Numbered from the stretch's first letter, positions 1-8,594 are shown. The stretch: DNA of 9,488 bases from Scatosoma sp045660225 (GCA_045660225.1 JAZRDK010000016.1:1-9488), one strand, 5' to 3'. Notes: generated from the letters alone by a model not told the origin. Translations and numbers: made by a program.

Positions 1-1037
1 CGGGCAACGACGCCGAAATTATTTCCGCCGTGATTATTAAAGAACGTATCCGTTCTTCGTCCATTGAAGAAGCGGTTTGCAAGGCGATGTATAGGCTCAA
101 GGGCGCGTATTCGCTGATTATTATGTCCCCCAAGAAAATGATTGTGGCGCGCGACGCAAACGGTATGCACCCGCTTTCGTATGGTCAGCGTAACGATGGC
201 GAGTACGTTATTTCCAGCGAAACTTGTGCGTTAAGCTCGGTCAGCGCGACGTATATCCGCGATATCGAGCCGGGCGAAATTCTCGTGTTTACAAAGGAAG
301 GGATTCGTTCGATTAAAGAACATTGTGGCACAGCGCCCGAAAGGCTTTGCGTGTTTGAATATCTTTACACGGCAAGACCCGACTCCGTCATTTCCGGTTG
401 CTCGGTGCACCTTGCAAGAAAGCGTGCCGGTAAATACCTTGCCAAAGCGCACCCCGTAGAAGCGGACGTCGTCATCGGCGCGCCCGATTCGGGACTTGAC
501 GCGGCAATCGGTTACGCGGAAGAATCGGGGATTCCTTACGGTATCGGTCTGATTAAGAACAAGTACATCGGCAGAACGTTTATCGACCCTGGTCAAGACG
601 TCCGTGAAGACAAAGTAAAAATTAAATTAAACCCCGTTGCGGAAACGGTGAAGGGTAAGCGAGTCGTGCTTGTAGACGACTCCATCGTAAGAGGCACGAC
701 GATGGTACGCGTCGTCAAATTGCTCCGCGACGCAGGTGCAACGGAAATTCATATTCGTTCTTCCGCGCCGGCGTTCTTAAATCCCTGCTACTACGGTACG
801 GACATTGCTTCGCGCGACGTGCTGATTGCTTGCAACCACACGCCTGAAGAAATTGCAAGAATCTTCCGTGCGGATTCGGTGGGATTCCTTCCCCTTGAAG
901 ACGTATTCAAGTTGGGTGAAGGCGGTGGCTGTAAAGGCTATTGCGCGGCTTGTTTCGATGGCAAATATCCGACGGAAGAACCGAAGATTATAGGGCCTAG
1001 TAAATACGATTTCAAGATTTCGGAAAGCAAAAACTAA
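1..1037 (+). CDS. purF: Amidophosphoribosyltransferase PurF, 5'-truncated by window edge
   Basis: PurF catalyses the committed step of purine synthesis: glutamine-derived ammonia displaces pyrophosphate from PRPP to give 5-phosphoribosylamine in the cytoplasm. The reading frame is open from base 3, so the GTG at 30 is an internal valine and not a start. About 345 residues are present of a family length near 470; the N-terminal catalytic cysteine and the first part of the Ntn-type glutaminase domain lie upstream. Seen here, counting the codon at 30 as residue 1: the PRPP-binding motif VVLVDDSIVRGTT, with the Asp pair at 216-217; the motif EYLYTARPDS near 110; PDSGLDAAIGYAEESGIPYG. Four cysteines (107, 253, and 305/308 as a CxxC) sit where Bacillus-type PurF binds a 4Fe-4S cluster, so this is probably the Fe-S class, which is oxygen-sensitive. 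It leads the visible operon, 48 bases before purM. No frameshift is seen. Confidence 0.97.
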   Translation, partial: GNDAEIISAVIIKERIRSSSIEEAVCKAMYRLKGAYSLIIMSPKKMIVARDANGMHPLSYGQRNDGEYVISSETCALSSVSATYIRDIEPGEILVFTKEGIRSIKEHCGTAPERLCVFEYLYTARPDSVISGCSVHLARKRAGKYLAKAHPVEADVVIGAPDSGLDAAIGYAEESGIPYGIGLIKNKYIGRTFIDPGQDVREDKVKIKLNPVAETVKGKRVVLVDDSIVRGTTMVRVVKLLRDAGATEIHIRSSAPAFLNPCYYGTDIASRDVLIACNHTPEEIARIFRADSVGFLPLEDVFKLGEGGGCKGYCAACFDGKYPTEEPKIIGPSKYDFKISESKN

Positions 1038-1085
1038 CGAAATCAACTCACCAAAAGAAAAAAATAAAAATGGAGAAAGATAGAT

Positions 1086-2111
1086 ATGGCAATTTCTTAT
1101 AAGGACAGCGGTGTAGACGTAACCAGAGGCTACAAAGCGGTAGAATTGATGAAAAAACACGTAAAATCCACGTACAACGAAAACGTCATCGGTGACTTGG
1201 GCTCGTTCGGCGGATTTTTCTCGATTGCAAACGAAAAGATGGAAGAACCCGTCTTGGTTGCAGGTACGGACGGCGTAGGTACGAAACTTAGATACGCGTT
1301 TGTTCTTGAAAAGCACGACACCATCGGTATCGACGCCGTGGCTATGTGCGTAAACGACATCGTTTGCCAAGGCGCAAAACCCTTGTTCTTCTTGGACTAC
1401 TACGCTTGCGGAAGATTGTATCCCGAATCGGAAGCGGAAGTCGTAAAAGGCATTGCGGAAGGTTGTAAACAGTCCGGTTGCGCGCTTATCGGCGGTGAAA
1501 CGGCGGAAATGCCCGGTTTCTATCCCGACGGCGAATACGACTTGGCTGGTTTTGCCGTAGGTATCGTAGACAAGAAAAAGGTTATCAACGGCAAGGACAT
1601 CGTCCCCGGCGACGTACTTATCGGTTTGAAATCTACGGGCGTGCACTCCAACGGCTACTCGCTCGTTCGTAAACTGTTCGGCGACAGCGACAAGAAAGCC
1701 TTGGAAACGTTCGACGAAGAACTTGGCGCAACGCCTGCAGAAGTTTTGTTGAAACCCACGCGCATTTACGTCAAGAGCATTTTGTCCTTGATTGAAAAGG
1801 TGCAAGTTAAGGGTATCGCGCACATCACGGGTGGCGGTTTCATTGAAAACCTTCCCCGTATTTTCCCCGAAGGCGTAGGTTGCGAAATTGAAAAGAACTC
1901 CTACGACGTTCCCGCGGTATTCAAAGTCATGCAAAAGCGTGCAGGCATTACGGACGAACAAATTTACAACACCTTCAATATGGGTATCGGTATGGTCGTT
2001 TGCGTAGCTCCTGAAAACGTGGACGCTACAATCGAAGCGTTGCAGGCTACCGGCGAAGAAGTGGCAATCATCGGTAAGGCGATTGCAGGCAAGGGTGTAA
2101 CCTTGAAATAA
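1086..2111 (+). CDS. purM: Phosphoribosylformylglycinamidine cyclo-ligase (AIR synthase) PurM
   Basis: PurM closes the imidazole ring: FGAM plus ATP gives 5-aminoimidazole ribonucleotide (AIR). The 341-residue product matches the usual family length. It starts with SYKDSGVDVTRGYKAVE, the typical PurM N-terminus. The AIRS-superfamily nucleotide loop GTDGVGTKL is at residues 60-68, followed by DAVAMCVNDIVCQGAKPLFF, GGETAEMPGFY, STGVHSNGYSLVRK and, in the C-terminal half, HITGGGFIENLPR and NMGIGMV. The ATG at 1086 is chosen because the conserved N-terminus begins right there and GGAG (1072-1075) lies 10 bases upstream. The gap to purN is only 11 bases, so the two are very likely cotranscribed. 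A long open frame on the opposite strand is a shadow of this gene's codon bias. Confidence 0.98.
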   Translation: MAISYKDSGVDVTRGYKAVELMKKHVKSTYNENVIGDLGSFGGFFSIANEKMEEPVLVAGTDGVGTKLRYAFVLEKHDTIGIDAVAMCVNDIVCQGAKPLFFLDYYACGRLYPESEAEVVKGIAEGCKQSGCALIGGETAEMPGFYPDGEYDLAGFAVGIVDKKKVINGKDIVPGDVLIGLKSTGVHSNGYSLVRKLFGDSDKKALETFDEELGATPAEVLLKPTRIYVKSILSLIEKVQVKGIAHITGGGFIENLPRIFPEGVGCEIEKNSYDVPAVFKVMQKRAGITDEQIYNTFNMGIGMVVCVAPENVDATIEALQATGEEVAIIGKAIAGKGVTLK

Positions 2112-2122
2112 GAAGGACAAAG

Positions 2123-2740
2123 ATGAAAAAAATAGCGGTATTCGCCTCGGGCGGTGGAACGGATTTTCAATCTGTTATCGACGCTAACGAACGCGAAACA
2201 TTTTGCGAAATTACATATCTCGTTGCGTCCAAGCCGACGGCAGGCGCAATCGAGCGCGCGCAACGTCACGGTATTACGCCCATCGTCTACGACAAAACGA
2301 CGGGGGAAACGAAAGACGAATTTTATGCACGCGTTGCGGACACGCTGGAAAAATCGGGCGTGGAATACGTCGTCCTTGCAGGTTGGCTTTTGGTTGTGCC
2401 TGCGGAATTTATCCGACGCTTTGAAGGCAAGATTATCAATATTCACCCTTCCTTAATCCCGTCTTTTTGCGGTATGGGTTACTACGGCTTAAAGGTGCAC
2501 GAAAAGGCGATTGAATACGGCGTGAAACTGTCTGGCGCGACGGTGCATTTTGTTGAGGCGGACGTGGACGGCGGTGCGATTTTGATGCAACGCGCCGTGC
2601 CTGTGGAAGCGGACGATACGCCCGAAACGTTGCAGGCGCGTATTTTGAAGGTAGAGCACGAAATGTTGCCCCTTTGCGTAAAGAAACTTTGTGAAGGCAA
2701 AGTGGAAAAGCAGGGCAGAACGGTGCGTATTAAAGACTAA
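2123..2740 (+). CDS. purN: Phosphoribosylglycinamide formyltransferase PurN (10-formyl-THF dependent)
   Basis: PurN transfers a formyl group from 10-formyltetrahydrofolate to GAR, giving FGAR. It has 205 residues, the normal family size. The catalytic residues are visible: Asn106 and His108 in INIHPSLIP, and Asp149 in DVDGGAIL, matching Asn106, His108 and Asp144 of the E. coli enzyme. The N-terminal phosphate-binding loop reads ASGGGTDFQS at residues 8-17, where E. coli has SGNGSNLQ. This loop, with IPSFCGMGYYGLKVHEKA in place of the short E. coli segment, is what I recall from Clostridia PurN proteins. The start is ATG 2123, with AAGGA at 2113-2117 five bases upstream, directly overlapping the purM stop region. 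It sits between purM and purD; purH, often found between purN and purD in Clostridia, is absent here. Confidence 0.97.
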   Translation: MKKIAVFASGGGTDFQSVIDANERETFCEITYLVASKPTAGAIERAQRHGITPIVYDKTTGETKDEFYARVADTLEKSGVEYVVLAGWLLVVPAEFIRRFEGKIINIHPSLIPSFCGMGYYGLKVHEKAIEYGVKLSGATVHFVEADVDGGAILMQRAVPVEADDTPETLQARILKVEHEMLPLCVKKLCEGKVEKQGRTVRIKD

Positions 2741-2773
2741 TTTTACGATAAAACACATACGGAGAACGAAGAA

Positions 2774-4048
2774 ATGAACGTTTTGGTTATCGGAAACGGC
2801 GGTAGAGAACACGCCGTCATTATGGCGCTGAAGAAATCGGCGAAGGTAGACAAAATCTACGCGATGAAAGGCAACGCCGGTATTGCGAAAATGGCAGAAC
2901 TTGTCAACGTCGACTATTGCGACGTCAAGGCAGTAGGCGACTGGGTGGATGCAAAAGGGGACATCGATTTCACGGTGGTTACCCCTGACGACCCGCTTGC
3001 TTTGGGTTTGGTGGATGAGCTCGAATCACGCGGACACCGCGCTTTTGGACCGCGCAAAAACGCCGCGATTATCGAGGCGAGTAAAGCGTTCTCCAAAGAG
3101 CTGATGAAAAAATACGGCATCCCCACGGCAAAACACGAAACGTTTTCTTCGTATGAAGACGCGAAAAAATATTTAGAAACGTGCGACGTCCCCGTTGTTT
3201 TGAAGGCGGACGGGCTTGCGCTTGGTAAGGGCGTTTTGATTTGTATGACCCGTGAAGAAGCGCAAGACGGCTTAAAGGAAATGATGCTTGACAAAAAATT
3301 CGGCTCGGCAGGCAACAAGGTCGTATTTGAAGAATTTTTGGAAGGCCCTGAAGTTTCCGCGCTTGCGTTTACGGACGGCAAAACCATCGTCCCGATGATT
3401 ACCAGTTGCGACCATAAGCGTGCAAAGGACAACGACGAAGGCTTGAACACGGGCGGTATGGGTACGTTTTGTCCCGCTCCCTTCTACGGCGAAAAGACGG
3501 CGAAGGAAGTGATGGAAAAAATCATGAAACCGACCATCGAGGCTATGAACGCGGAAGGAAGACCGTTCAAGGGCGTTTTGTATTTCGGTTTGATGAAGAC
3601 GAAATCGGGGATGAAGGTTATCGAATACAATTCCCGTTTCGGCGACCCGGAAACGCAGGTTATTTTGCCGATGCTCAAAACCGACCTTATGGAAATTTTC
3701 GAGGCGGTTGTGGACGAAAGACTGGATGAAGTGAAAATCGAGTGGGAAGACGGTGCTTGCGTTTGCGTGGTGCTTGCAAGTGGCGGTTATCCCGAAGCGT
3801 ACGAAAAGGGCAAGGAAATGTTCTTTGGCGATATTGACGAAGACGTGCTTTTGTGTCATGCGGGTACGAAGGAAAAGGACGGCAAAATCGTAACGGACGG
3901 GGGCAGAGTGCTCGGCGTTGTTGCGAAGGCGGAAAATATCGACAGCGCAAGACAAAAAGCGTATAAAAATGCCGAAAAAATCCGTTTCGACGGCATGTAT
4001 TATAGAAAAGACATCGGTATCAAATACCGTGACGTAGCAAAAGAATAA
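2774..4048 (+). CDS. purD: Phosphoribosylamine--glycine ligase PurD (GAR synthetase)
   Basis: PurD is an ATP-grasp ligase that joins 5-phosphoribosylamine to glycine, giving GAR. At 424 residues it has the usual length. The N-terminal domain opens with NVLVIGNGGREHAV (GGRE at residues 9-12). The ATP-grasp part shows PVVLKADGLALGKGVLI, then DHKRAKDNDEGLNTGGMG (residues 215-230 region) and EYNSRFGDPETQ at 284-295, where Glu284 and Asn286 are the expected metal ligands. The C-terminal domain includes CVVLASGGYPEAYEKG and GGRVLGVVAKA. A segment in the N-terminal domain reads VVTPDDPLALGLVD instead of the common VGPExPLxxGLVD, a variant I recall from Clostridia. The start is ATG 2774, with GGAG at 2761-2764 nine bases upstream; the gap from purN is 33 bases with no hairpin. 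It makes the substrate for PurN, encoded just upstream. Confidence 0.97.
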   Translation: MNVLVIGNGGREHAVIMALKKSAKVDKIYAMKGNAGIAKMAELVNVDYCDVKAVGDWVDAKGDIDFTVVTPDDPLALGLVDELESRGHRAFGPRKNAAIIEASKAFSKELMKKYGIPTAKHETFSSYEDAKKYLETCDVPVVLKADGLALGKGVLICMTREEAQDGLKEMMLDKKFGSAGNKVVFEEFLEGPEVSALAFTDGKTIVPMITSCDHKRAKDNDEGLNTGGMGTFCPAPFYGEKTAKEVMEKIMKPTIEAMNAEGRPFKGVLYFGLMKTKSGMKVIEYNSRFGDPETQVILPMLKTDLMEIFEAVVDERLDEVKIEWEDGACVCVVLASGGYPEAYEKGKEMFFGDIDEDVLLCHAGTKEKDGKIVTDGGRVLGVVAKAENIDSARQKAYKNAEKIRFDGMYYRKDIGIKYRDVAKE

Positions 4049-4077
4049 CCAACGAAAAAAGAAAAAGGAATAAGCGT

Positions 4078-7000
4078 ATGATTTACAGAATTTTTGTGGA
4101 AAAGAAAGACAACGTACAGGCGAGAAAAGAAGCGGCTGACGTTAAAACTTTGCTCAATATCCAAACGGAAGATTTCCGTTTATTGCTCCGTTACGACGTG
4201 GAAGGGCTTTCGGAAGACGAACTGAAGGCGTCGATTCCGTCGGTGTTCTCCGAACCGCCCGTAGACGACGTGTATTTAGAAACGCTGGAAATCCCCGAAG
4301 GTTATAAGGCGTTTGCCGTCAGTTATTTGACGGGTCAGTACGACCAACGCGCGGACAGCGCGTCGCAATGCGTACAGCTGTTGACGAGAAAGAGCCGTCC
4401 GCTTGTAAAATGTGCAAGAATCTATATGGTGAAGGGCGTTTCTGACGAACAGCTTTCCGCCATCAAAAAACACATCATCAACCCTGTAGAAAGCGAAGAA
4501 GTCGGCTTTGAAAAACCCGAAACGCTGGTTCGTGAAGCGGTGGAAGGCGCGCCCGTACAGGACGTAGAAGGCTTTATTGCAATGTCGGATGCGGAAATTG
4601 CCGATTATCACAAAAACGTCGGCTTTGCAATGAGCGTTTTAGACCTTGCGTTCGTCCGCGATTATTTCAAGAGCGAACAAAGAAATCCGACGGAAACGGA
4701 ATTGAAAGTAATCGATACGTATTGGTCGGACCATTGTCGTCACACGACGTTTGCAACCGAACTTAAAAACGTAAAAATCACGTCCAAAAACGAAGGAATT
4801 AAGAAGGCGTACCACTTGTACGAAGATTTGTACAAAGAAATCAACGGCGCGCGCCCCGACAAATACCCTTGTCTTATGGACCTCGCCACCATCGGCGCAA
4901 AGAAATTGAAAAAGGACGGAAAACTCGACAACCTTGACATATCCGACGAAATCAACGCTTGCTCGATTCAAATCGAAGCGGAAATCGACGGCAAGGTAGA
5001 ACAATATCTCGTTATGTTCAAGAACGAAACGCACAACCACCCGACGGAAATCGAACCCTTCGGTGGTGCGGCAACTTGCTTGGGCGGTGCAATTCGCGAC
5101 CCGTTAAGCGGTAGAACGTACGTGTATCAAGCGATGCGTATTACAGGCGCGTCCGACCCCAGGGAAAAGCTGGAAGATACGATGGAAGGTAAGCTTCCCC
5201 AACGTGCCATCACGCAACGCGCGGCGGCAGGTTTCTCGTCCTACGGCAACCAAATCGGGCTTGCTACGGGCATTGTAGACGAAGTCTACCACGAAGGCTA
5301 TAAAGCAAAGCGTTTGGAAACGGGGTTCGTCGTTGGTGGCGCAAGAAAAGAAATGGTGTATCGCGAAGCGCCTAAGGCAGGCGACGTCATCATCTTGCTC
5401 GGCGGTGAAACGGGCAGAGACGGTTGTGGCGGTGCAACGGGTTCGTCTAAAGCGCACGACTCGCACTCGGTAGAAACGTGTGGCGCGGAAGTACAAAAGG
5501 GCAACGCGTTGACGGAAAGAAAGTTGCAAAGATTGTTCTTGAACAAGGATGCGACGAGAAAAATTAAAAAATGTAACGACTTCGGCGCAGGCGGTGTTTC
5601 CGTTGCCATCGGCGAACTTGCGGATGGTTTGGATATCGACCTTGACAAAGTGCCTAAAAAGTACGAAGGCTTGAACGGTACGGAGCTTGCGATTTCCGAA
5701 TCGCAAGAACGTATGGCAGTCGTTGTCAACGCAGAAGACGTAGACGCGTTTATCGAGTTGGCTGGCAAGGAAAACCTTTCGGCTACGCCCGTTGCCGTCG
5801 TTACGGACACGGGTCGTATGAAGATGACCTTGAAAGGCAAAACCATCGTCGACATTTCGCGTGAATTCTTGAACACGAACGGTGTAAAACAGGAAGCGGA
5901 CGTAGAAATTGCGGACGAAATCACTACTTGGTTTGAAGAAAAACGCAACGTTCCGTTTGCGGAAACGACGAAGAAGGTATTGTCCGACTTAAACGTTTGC
6001 GCGAAGAAGGGGCTTAGTGAAACCTTCGACTCGACCATCGGCGCAAGAACGGTGTATATGCCTTGGGGCGGTAAAACGCAACGCACGCCAGCAATTGCAA
6101 TGGCGGGGAAAATTTGCGGTGGTGAAACGGACGTTTGTACCGTTTCCGCGTACGGCTATTCGCCTTACCTTATGGAAACCAGCCCGTTCATCGGCGCAAT
6201 CTATTCCATCGTGGCGTCCGTATCCAAGGTCGTTGCGACGGGTGCGAAATACAGCGACGTTCGCCTTACTTTGCAAGAATTCTTCCAAAGGATGACGAAG
6301 GACGCGAAAGTTTGGGGCGTACCTGCATCCGCACTTTTGGGCGCTGTATACGCGCAAATCGGCTTAGGGCTTGGCGCAATCGGTGGTAAAGACAGTATGA
6401 GTGGTACGTTCGAAAACATCCACGTTCCTCCCACGCTTATCTCGTTTGCACTTGCACCAGCAAAAGCAAGCAAACTGATTACCAACGTCTTGAAAGGCGG
6501 TGAAAAACTTTTCTATATTCCCGTTCCTAAGGACGCGAACTCCGTACCCAACTTCGAACAATTGAAGGCGGTTTACGAAGAAGTTTACAAAAACATCGAA
6601 AACGGCAACACGACGTTTGCAACCGTCGTTGAAAACGGCGGTGTCGGCTCGGCGGTGATTAAGTCCGCTCTCGGCAACGGCGTCGGCGTGAAATTCGCAA
6701 TGCGCGCGGAAGAATTGTACAAAGAAGGCTATGGCGATTTGGTCGTTTCCTTCAAAGACGAAACGCTTGTTTCTTCGTCGATTGCAATGAAATGCGTAGG
6801 GCAGGTATGCGGTGAAACCTTCGTTTGCGGAAATGAAAGCGTTTCTATGGACGGAGCGGTCAACTCGTACATGCTACCGCTTGACGGCGTTTTTGCAACC
6901 ACCGCACCCGCGGATGGCATAGCCATGGCTTGCGATTACACGGCAGGCGTTACGTACAACAACTTGAAGACGAAGACGGCGCGTCCTAAGGTTTTCATCC

Positions 7001-7779
7001 CCGTATTCCCTGGCACGAATTGCGAGTTGGATACGGCAAGAAAATTCATCTTGGCAGGCGCGGACGTAGAAACGGTTGTCGTTCGCAACCGTAGCGTAAA
7101 GGATATTGAAGAAAGCGTTGCGGACATTGTCAAGGCAATTAAAAACGCAAACATCATCGCCTTCCCCGGCGGTTTCTCTGGCGGTGACGAACCGGATGGT
7201 AGCGGTAAGTTTATCGCAACCACTTTCCGTAACCCGTACATTGCCGAACAAATTGAAGAACTGCTTGGCGCAAGGGACGGTTTGGCGCTCGGTATTTGCA
7301 ACGGTTTCCAGGCGTTGATTAAACTTGGGCTCGTGCCTTACGGCAAAGTTACGGAAATGACGGCAAACTCGCCCACGCTGACCTTCAACAACATCTCTCG
7401 CCACGTTTCGACGGTGGTAGACGTACGCGTAGCGTCCAACCTTTCGCCTTGGCTTTCCGCTTGCAAAGTGGGTGACGTATATAAAGTTCCCGTGTCGCAC
7501 GGCGAAGGTAAAATCGTAGCACCGATAGAAGAACTTGAAAAGATGAAGAAAAACGGTCAAATCGCAACGCAGTACGCCGACCTTAACGGCAATGCGACGA
7601 TGGTTTCACCGTTCAACCCCAACGGCTCGATGTGGGCAATCGAAGGCATCACGTCCCCCGACGGCAGAGTGTTTGGTAAGATGGGACACAGCGAACGTAC
7701 GGGCGACAATCTTTACAAGAACGTTGACGGCAATTTCGATATGAAAATCTTCGAAAGTGGCGTGAAATATTTCAGTTAA
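4078..7779 (+). CDS. purL: Phosphoribosylformylglycinamidine synthase, single-chain PurL with fused glutaminase
   Basis: This enzyme converts FGAR, glutamine and ATP to FGAM, channelling ammonia from its own glutaminase domain. At 1233 residues it belongs to the large single-chain type, in the slightly shorter Firmicute subgroup (TIGR01857-like), so separate PurS and PurQ are not needed. Order of parts: PurS-like N-terminal domain (about 1-145, with VFSEPPVDDVY); linker domain with TYWSDHCRHTTF at 214-225; first AIRS unit with NETHNHPTEIEPFGGAATC from residue 316, and NDFGAGG at 500-506; second AIRS unit with GGKDSMSGT at 769-777; class I glutamine amidotransferase from about 970 (KVFIPVFPGTNCELDTA). 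The triad is complete: Cys1074 in GICNGFQ, then His1204 and Glu1206 in GHSER. The start is ATG 4078, with AGGA at 4066-4069 eight bases upstream, 29 bases after purD. No frameshift or missing domain is seen. Confidence 0.98.
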   Translation: MIYRIFVEKKDNVQARKEAADVKTLLNIQTEDFRLLLRYDVEGLSEDELKASIPSVFSEPPVDDVYLETLEIPEGYKAFAVSYLTGQYDQRADSASQCVQLLTRKSRPLVKCARIYMVKGVSDEQLSAIKKHIINPVESEEVGFEKPETLVREAVEGAPVQDVEGFIAMSDAEIADYHKNVGFAMSVLDLAFVRDYFKSEQRNPTETELKVIDTYWSDHCRHTTFATELKNVKITSKNEGIKKAYHLYEDLYKEINGARPDKYPCLMDLATIGAKKLKKDGKLDNLDISDEINACSIQIEAEIDGKVEQYLVMFKNETHNHPTEIEPFGGAATCLGGAIRDPLSGRTYVYQAMRITGASDPREKLEDTMEGKLPQRAITQRAAAGFSSYGNQIGLATGIVDEVYHEGYKAKRLETGFVVGGARKEMVYREAPKAGDVIILLGGETGRDGCGGATGSSKAHDSHSVETCGAEVQKGNALTERKLQRLFLNKDATRKIKKCNDFGAGGVSVAIGELADGLDIDLDKVPKKYEGLNGTELAISESQERMAVVVNAEDVDAFIELAGKENLSATPVAVVTDTGRMKMTLKGKTIVDISREFLNTNGVKQEADVEIADEITTWFEEKRNVPFAETTKKVLSDLNVCAKKGLSETFDSTIGARTVYMPWGGKTQRTPAIAMAGKICGGETDVCTVSAYGYSPYLMETSPFIGAIYSIVASVSKVVATGAKYSDVRLTLQEFFQRMTKDAKVWGVPASALLGAVYAQIGLGLGAIGGKDSMSGTFENIHVPPTLISFALAPAKASKLITNVLKGGEKLFYIPVPKDANSVPNFEQLKAVYEEVYKNIENGNTTFATVVENGGVGSAVIKSALGNGVGVKFAMRAEELYKEGYGDLVVSFKDETLVSSSIAMKCVGQVCGETFVCGNESVSMDGAVNSYMLPLDGVFATTAPADGIAMACDYTAGVTYNNLKTKTARPKVFIPVFPGTNCELDTARKFILAGADVETVVVRNRSVKDIEESVADIVKAIKNANIIAFPGGFSGGDEPDGSGKFIATTFRNPYIAEQIEELLGARDGLALGICNGFQALIKLGLVPYGKVTEMTANSPTLTFNNISRHVSTVVDVRVASNLSPWLSACKVGDVYKVPVSHGEGKIVAPIEELEKMKKNGQIATQYADLNGNATMVSPFNPNGSMWAIEGITSPDGRVFGKMGHSERTGDNLYKNVDGNFDMKIFESGVKYFS

Positions 7780-7796
7780 GGAAAGAGTACTTGTTT

Positions 7797-8561
7797 ATGG
7801 TTGATATGCACACGCACATTTTACCTCGTTTAGACGACGGCGCGAAGGATTCTTCGACGTCGGTGTCTATGTTGCGCCTTTCGAAGGCGCAAGGGGTAGA
7901 TACGGTTGTGCTAACGCCACATTTCTACGGCAAACGCCACAACCCTGCGGAATTTTTACTTCGCCGAAACGCGTCTTATCAGCGCTTGCTTGCGCGTATG
8001 CAAGAAACGCAGACGCAGATGAACGTGCGCTTGGGCGCGGAAGTGCATTTCACGGGCATCAATTTGCCTGATTTCGACGATTTGTGTTCGCTTGCCATAG
8101 AAGGCACGAAATATATTTTATTCGAGCTTCCGTTTACGACGAAATGGGCGAGCGCTATCGAAGAAAAATTGCAAGAATTTATCAACGAAACGGAATATAC
8201 GCCGATTATCGCGCACGTAGAGCGGTATGCGGAAATCCGTAAAAACCCGTCCATCGTTGCACGGCTTATTGATATGGGTTGCTTAATCCAGCTCAATGCA
8301 CAGGCGTTTATAAGCAGGAAAGATAAAGGCTTTGCGTTTGCGCTCTTGAAGAAAAATTCCGTGCATTGCATCGGCTCGGACGCGCACGACGAAACGGGGC
8401 GTGCTCCCAACCTTCTTGACGCGAAAAACGCGATAGAAAAGGCAGGGTTTGCGGAGAAATGGCAAACTGTCCAAGACGTGATGAAAAGCGTTTTACAAGG
8501 CGAAAAAGTGCAAACGCAATCGGTAGTTCCCGTAAAAAAACTTTTCGGGTTTTATCGTTAA
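7797..8561 (+). CDS. PHP-domain phosphohydrolase, CpsB/YwqE-type tyrosine-protein phosphatase
   Basis: Metal-dependent PHP-domain hydrolase, probably a protein-tyrosine phosphatase of the CpsB/CapC/YwqE family that acts on bacterial tyrosine kinases. PHP motifs, numbered from ATG 7797: His5 and His7 in DMHTHILPRLDDGAKD, His42 in TPHFYG, His140 in AHVERY, and Asp195 and His197 in IGSDAHD. The 254-residue length is normal. The C-terminus ends in VKKLFGFYR, resembling the KLFGF tail I recall from B. subtilis YwqE, which favours this family over histidinol phosphatase. Start choice is open. ATG 7797 gives the usual family N-terminus (M-x-D-x-H-x-H), but AAGGA (7778-7782) is 14 bases away. An in-frame TTG at 7791 is 8 bases from it and would add two residues. 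The gene starts 17 bases after purL and is probably in the same transcript. No capsule, kinase or polymerase gene is nearby, so the substrate cannot be told from context. Confidence 0.88.
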   Translation: MVDMHTHILPRLDDGAKDSSTSVSMLRLSKAQGVDTVVLTPHFYGKRHNPAEFLLRRNASYQRLLARMQETQTQMNVRLGAEVHFTGINLPDFDDLCSLAIEGTKYILFELPFTTKWASAIEEKLQEFINETEYTPIIAHVERYAEIRKNPSIVARLIDMGCLIQLNAQAFISRKDKGFAFALLKKNSVHCIGSDAHDETGRAPNLLDAKNAIEKAGFAEKWQTVQDVMKSVLQGEKVQTQSVVPVKKLFGFYR

Positions 8562-8567
8562 ACGCGT

Positions 8568-8594
8568 TTGACTTTTCAAATAAAGTGTTACAAT
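8568..8594 (+). promoter_or_regulatory. Sigma-70/SigA-type promoter for the DUF1858 gene
   Basis: A -35 element TTGACT (8568-8573) and a -10 element TACAAT (8589-8594) are separated by 15 bases, which is short. The -10 is preceded by TG one base upstream (8586-8587), forming an extended -10 that can compensate for poor spacing. Transcription would begin near 8600, about 28 bases before the ATG at 8628. This would give the small downstream gene its own transcript, independent of the pur operon. The call is from sequence alone. Confidence 0.65.

Noticed and set aside
30..32. GTG at 30 as start of purF
   Set aside because: The frame is open upstream and encodes GNDAEIISAV, which fits the internal PurF glutaminase segment (TDTEVI-like); the catalytic N-terminus must lie before the window.
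1038..1085. A riboswitch or internal promoter in the purF-purM gap
   Set aside because: The 48 bases are A-rich with only an RBS; there is no hairpin, no convincing -35/-10 pair and no room for a purine riboswitch aptamer.
777..2120. 447-codon open frame on the - strand across the end of purF and all of purM
   Set aside because: The + strand carries unmistakable PurF and PurM motifs throughout. The antisense frame has low-complexity Phe/Arg/Val-rich sequence, no recognisable domain and no RBS; it reflects codon bias of the real genes.
5298..6086. 262-codon - strand open frame inside purL
   Set aside because: It is Ser/Pro-rich shadow sequence opposite conserved PurL AIRS motifs, without a start signal or a recognisable domain.
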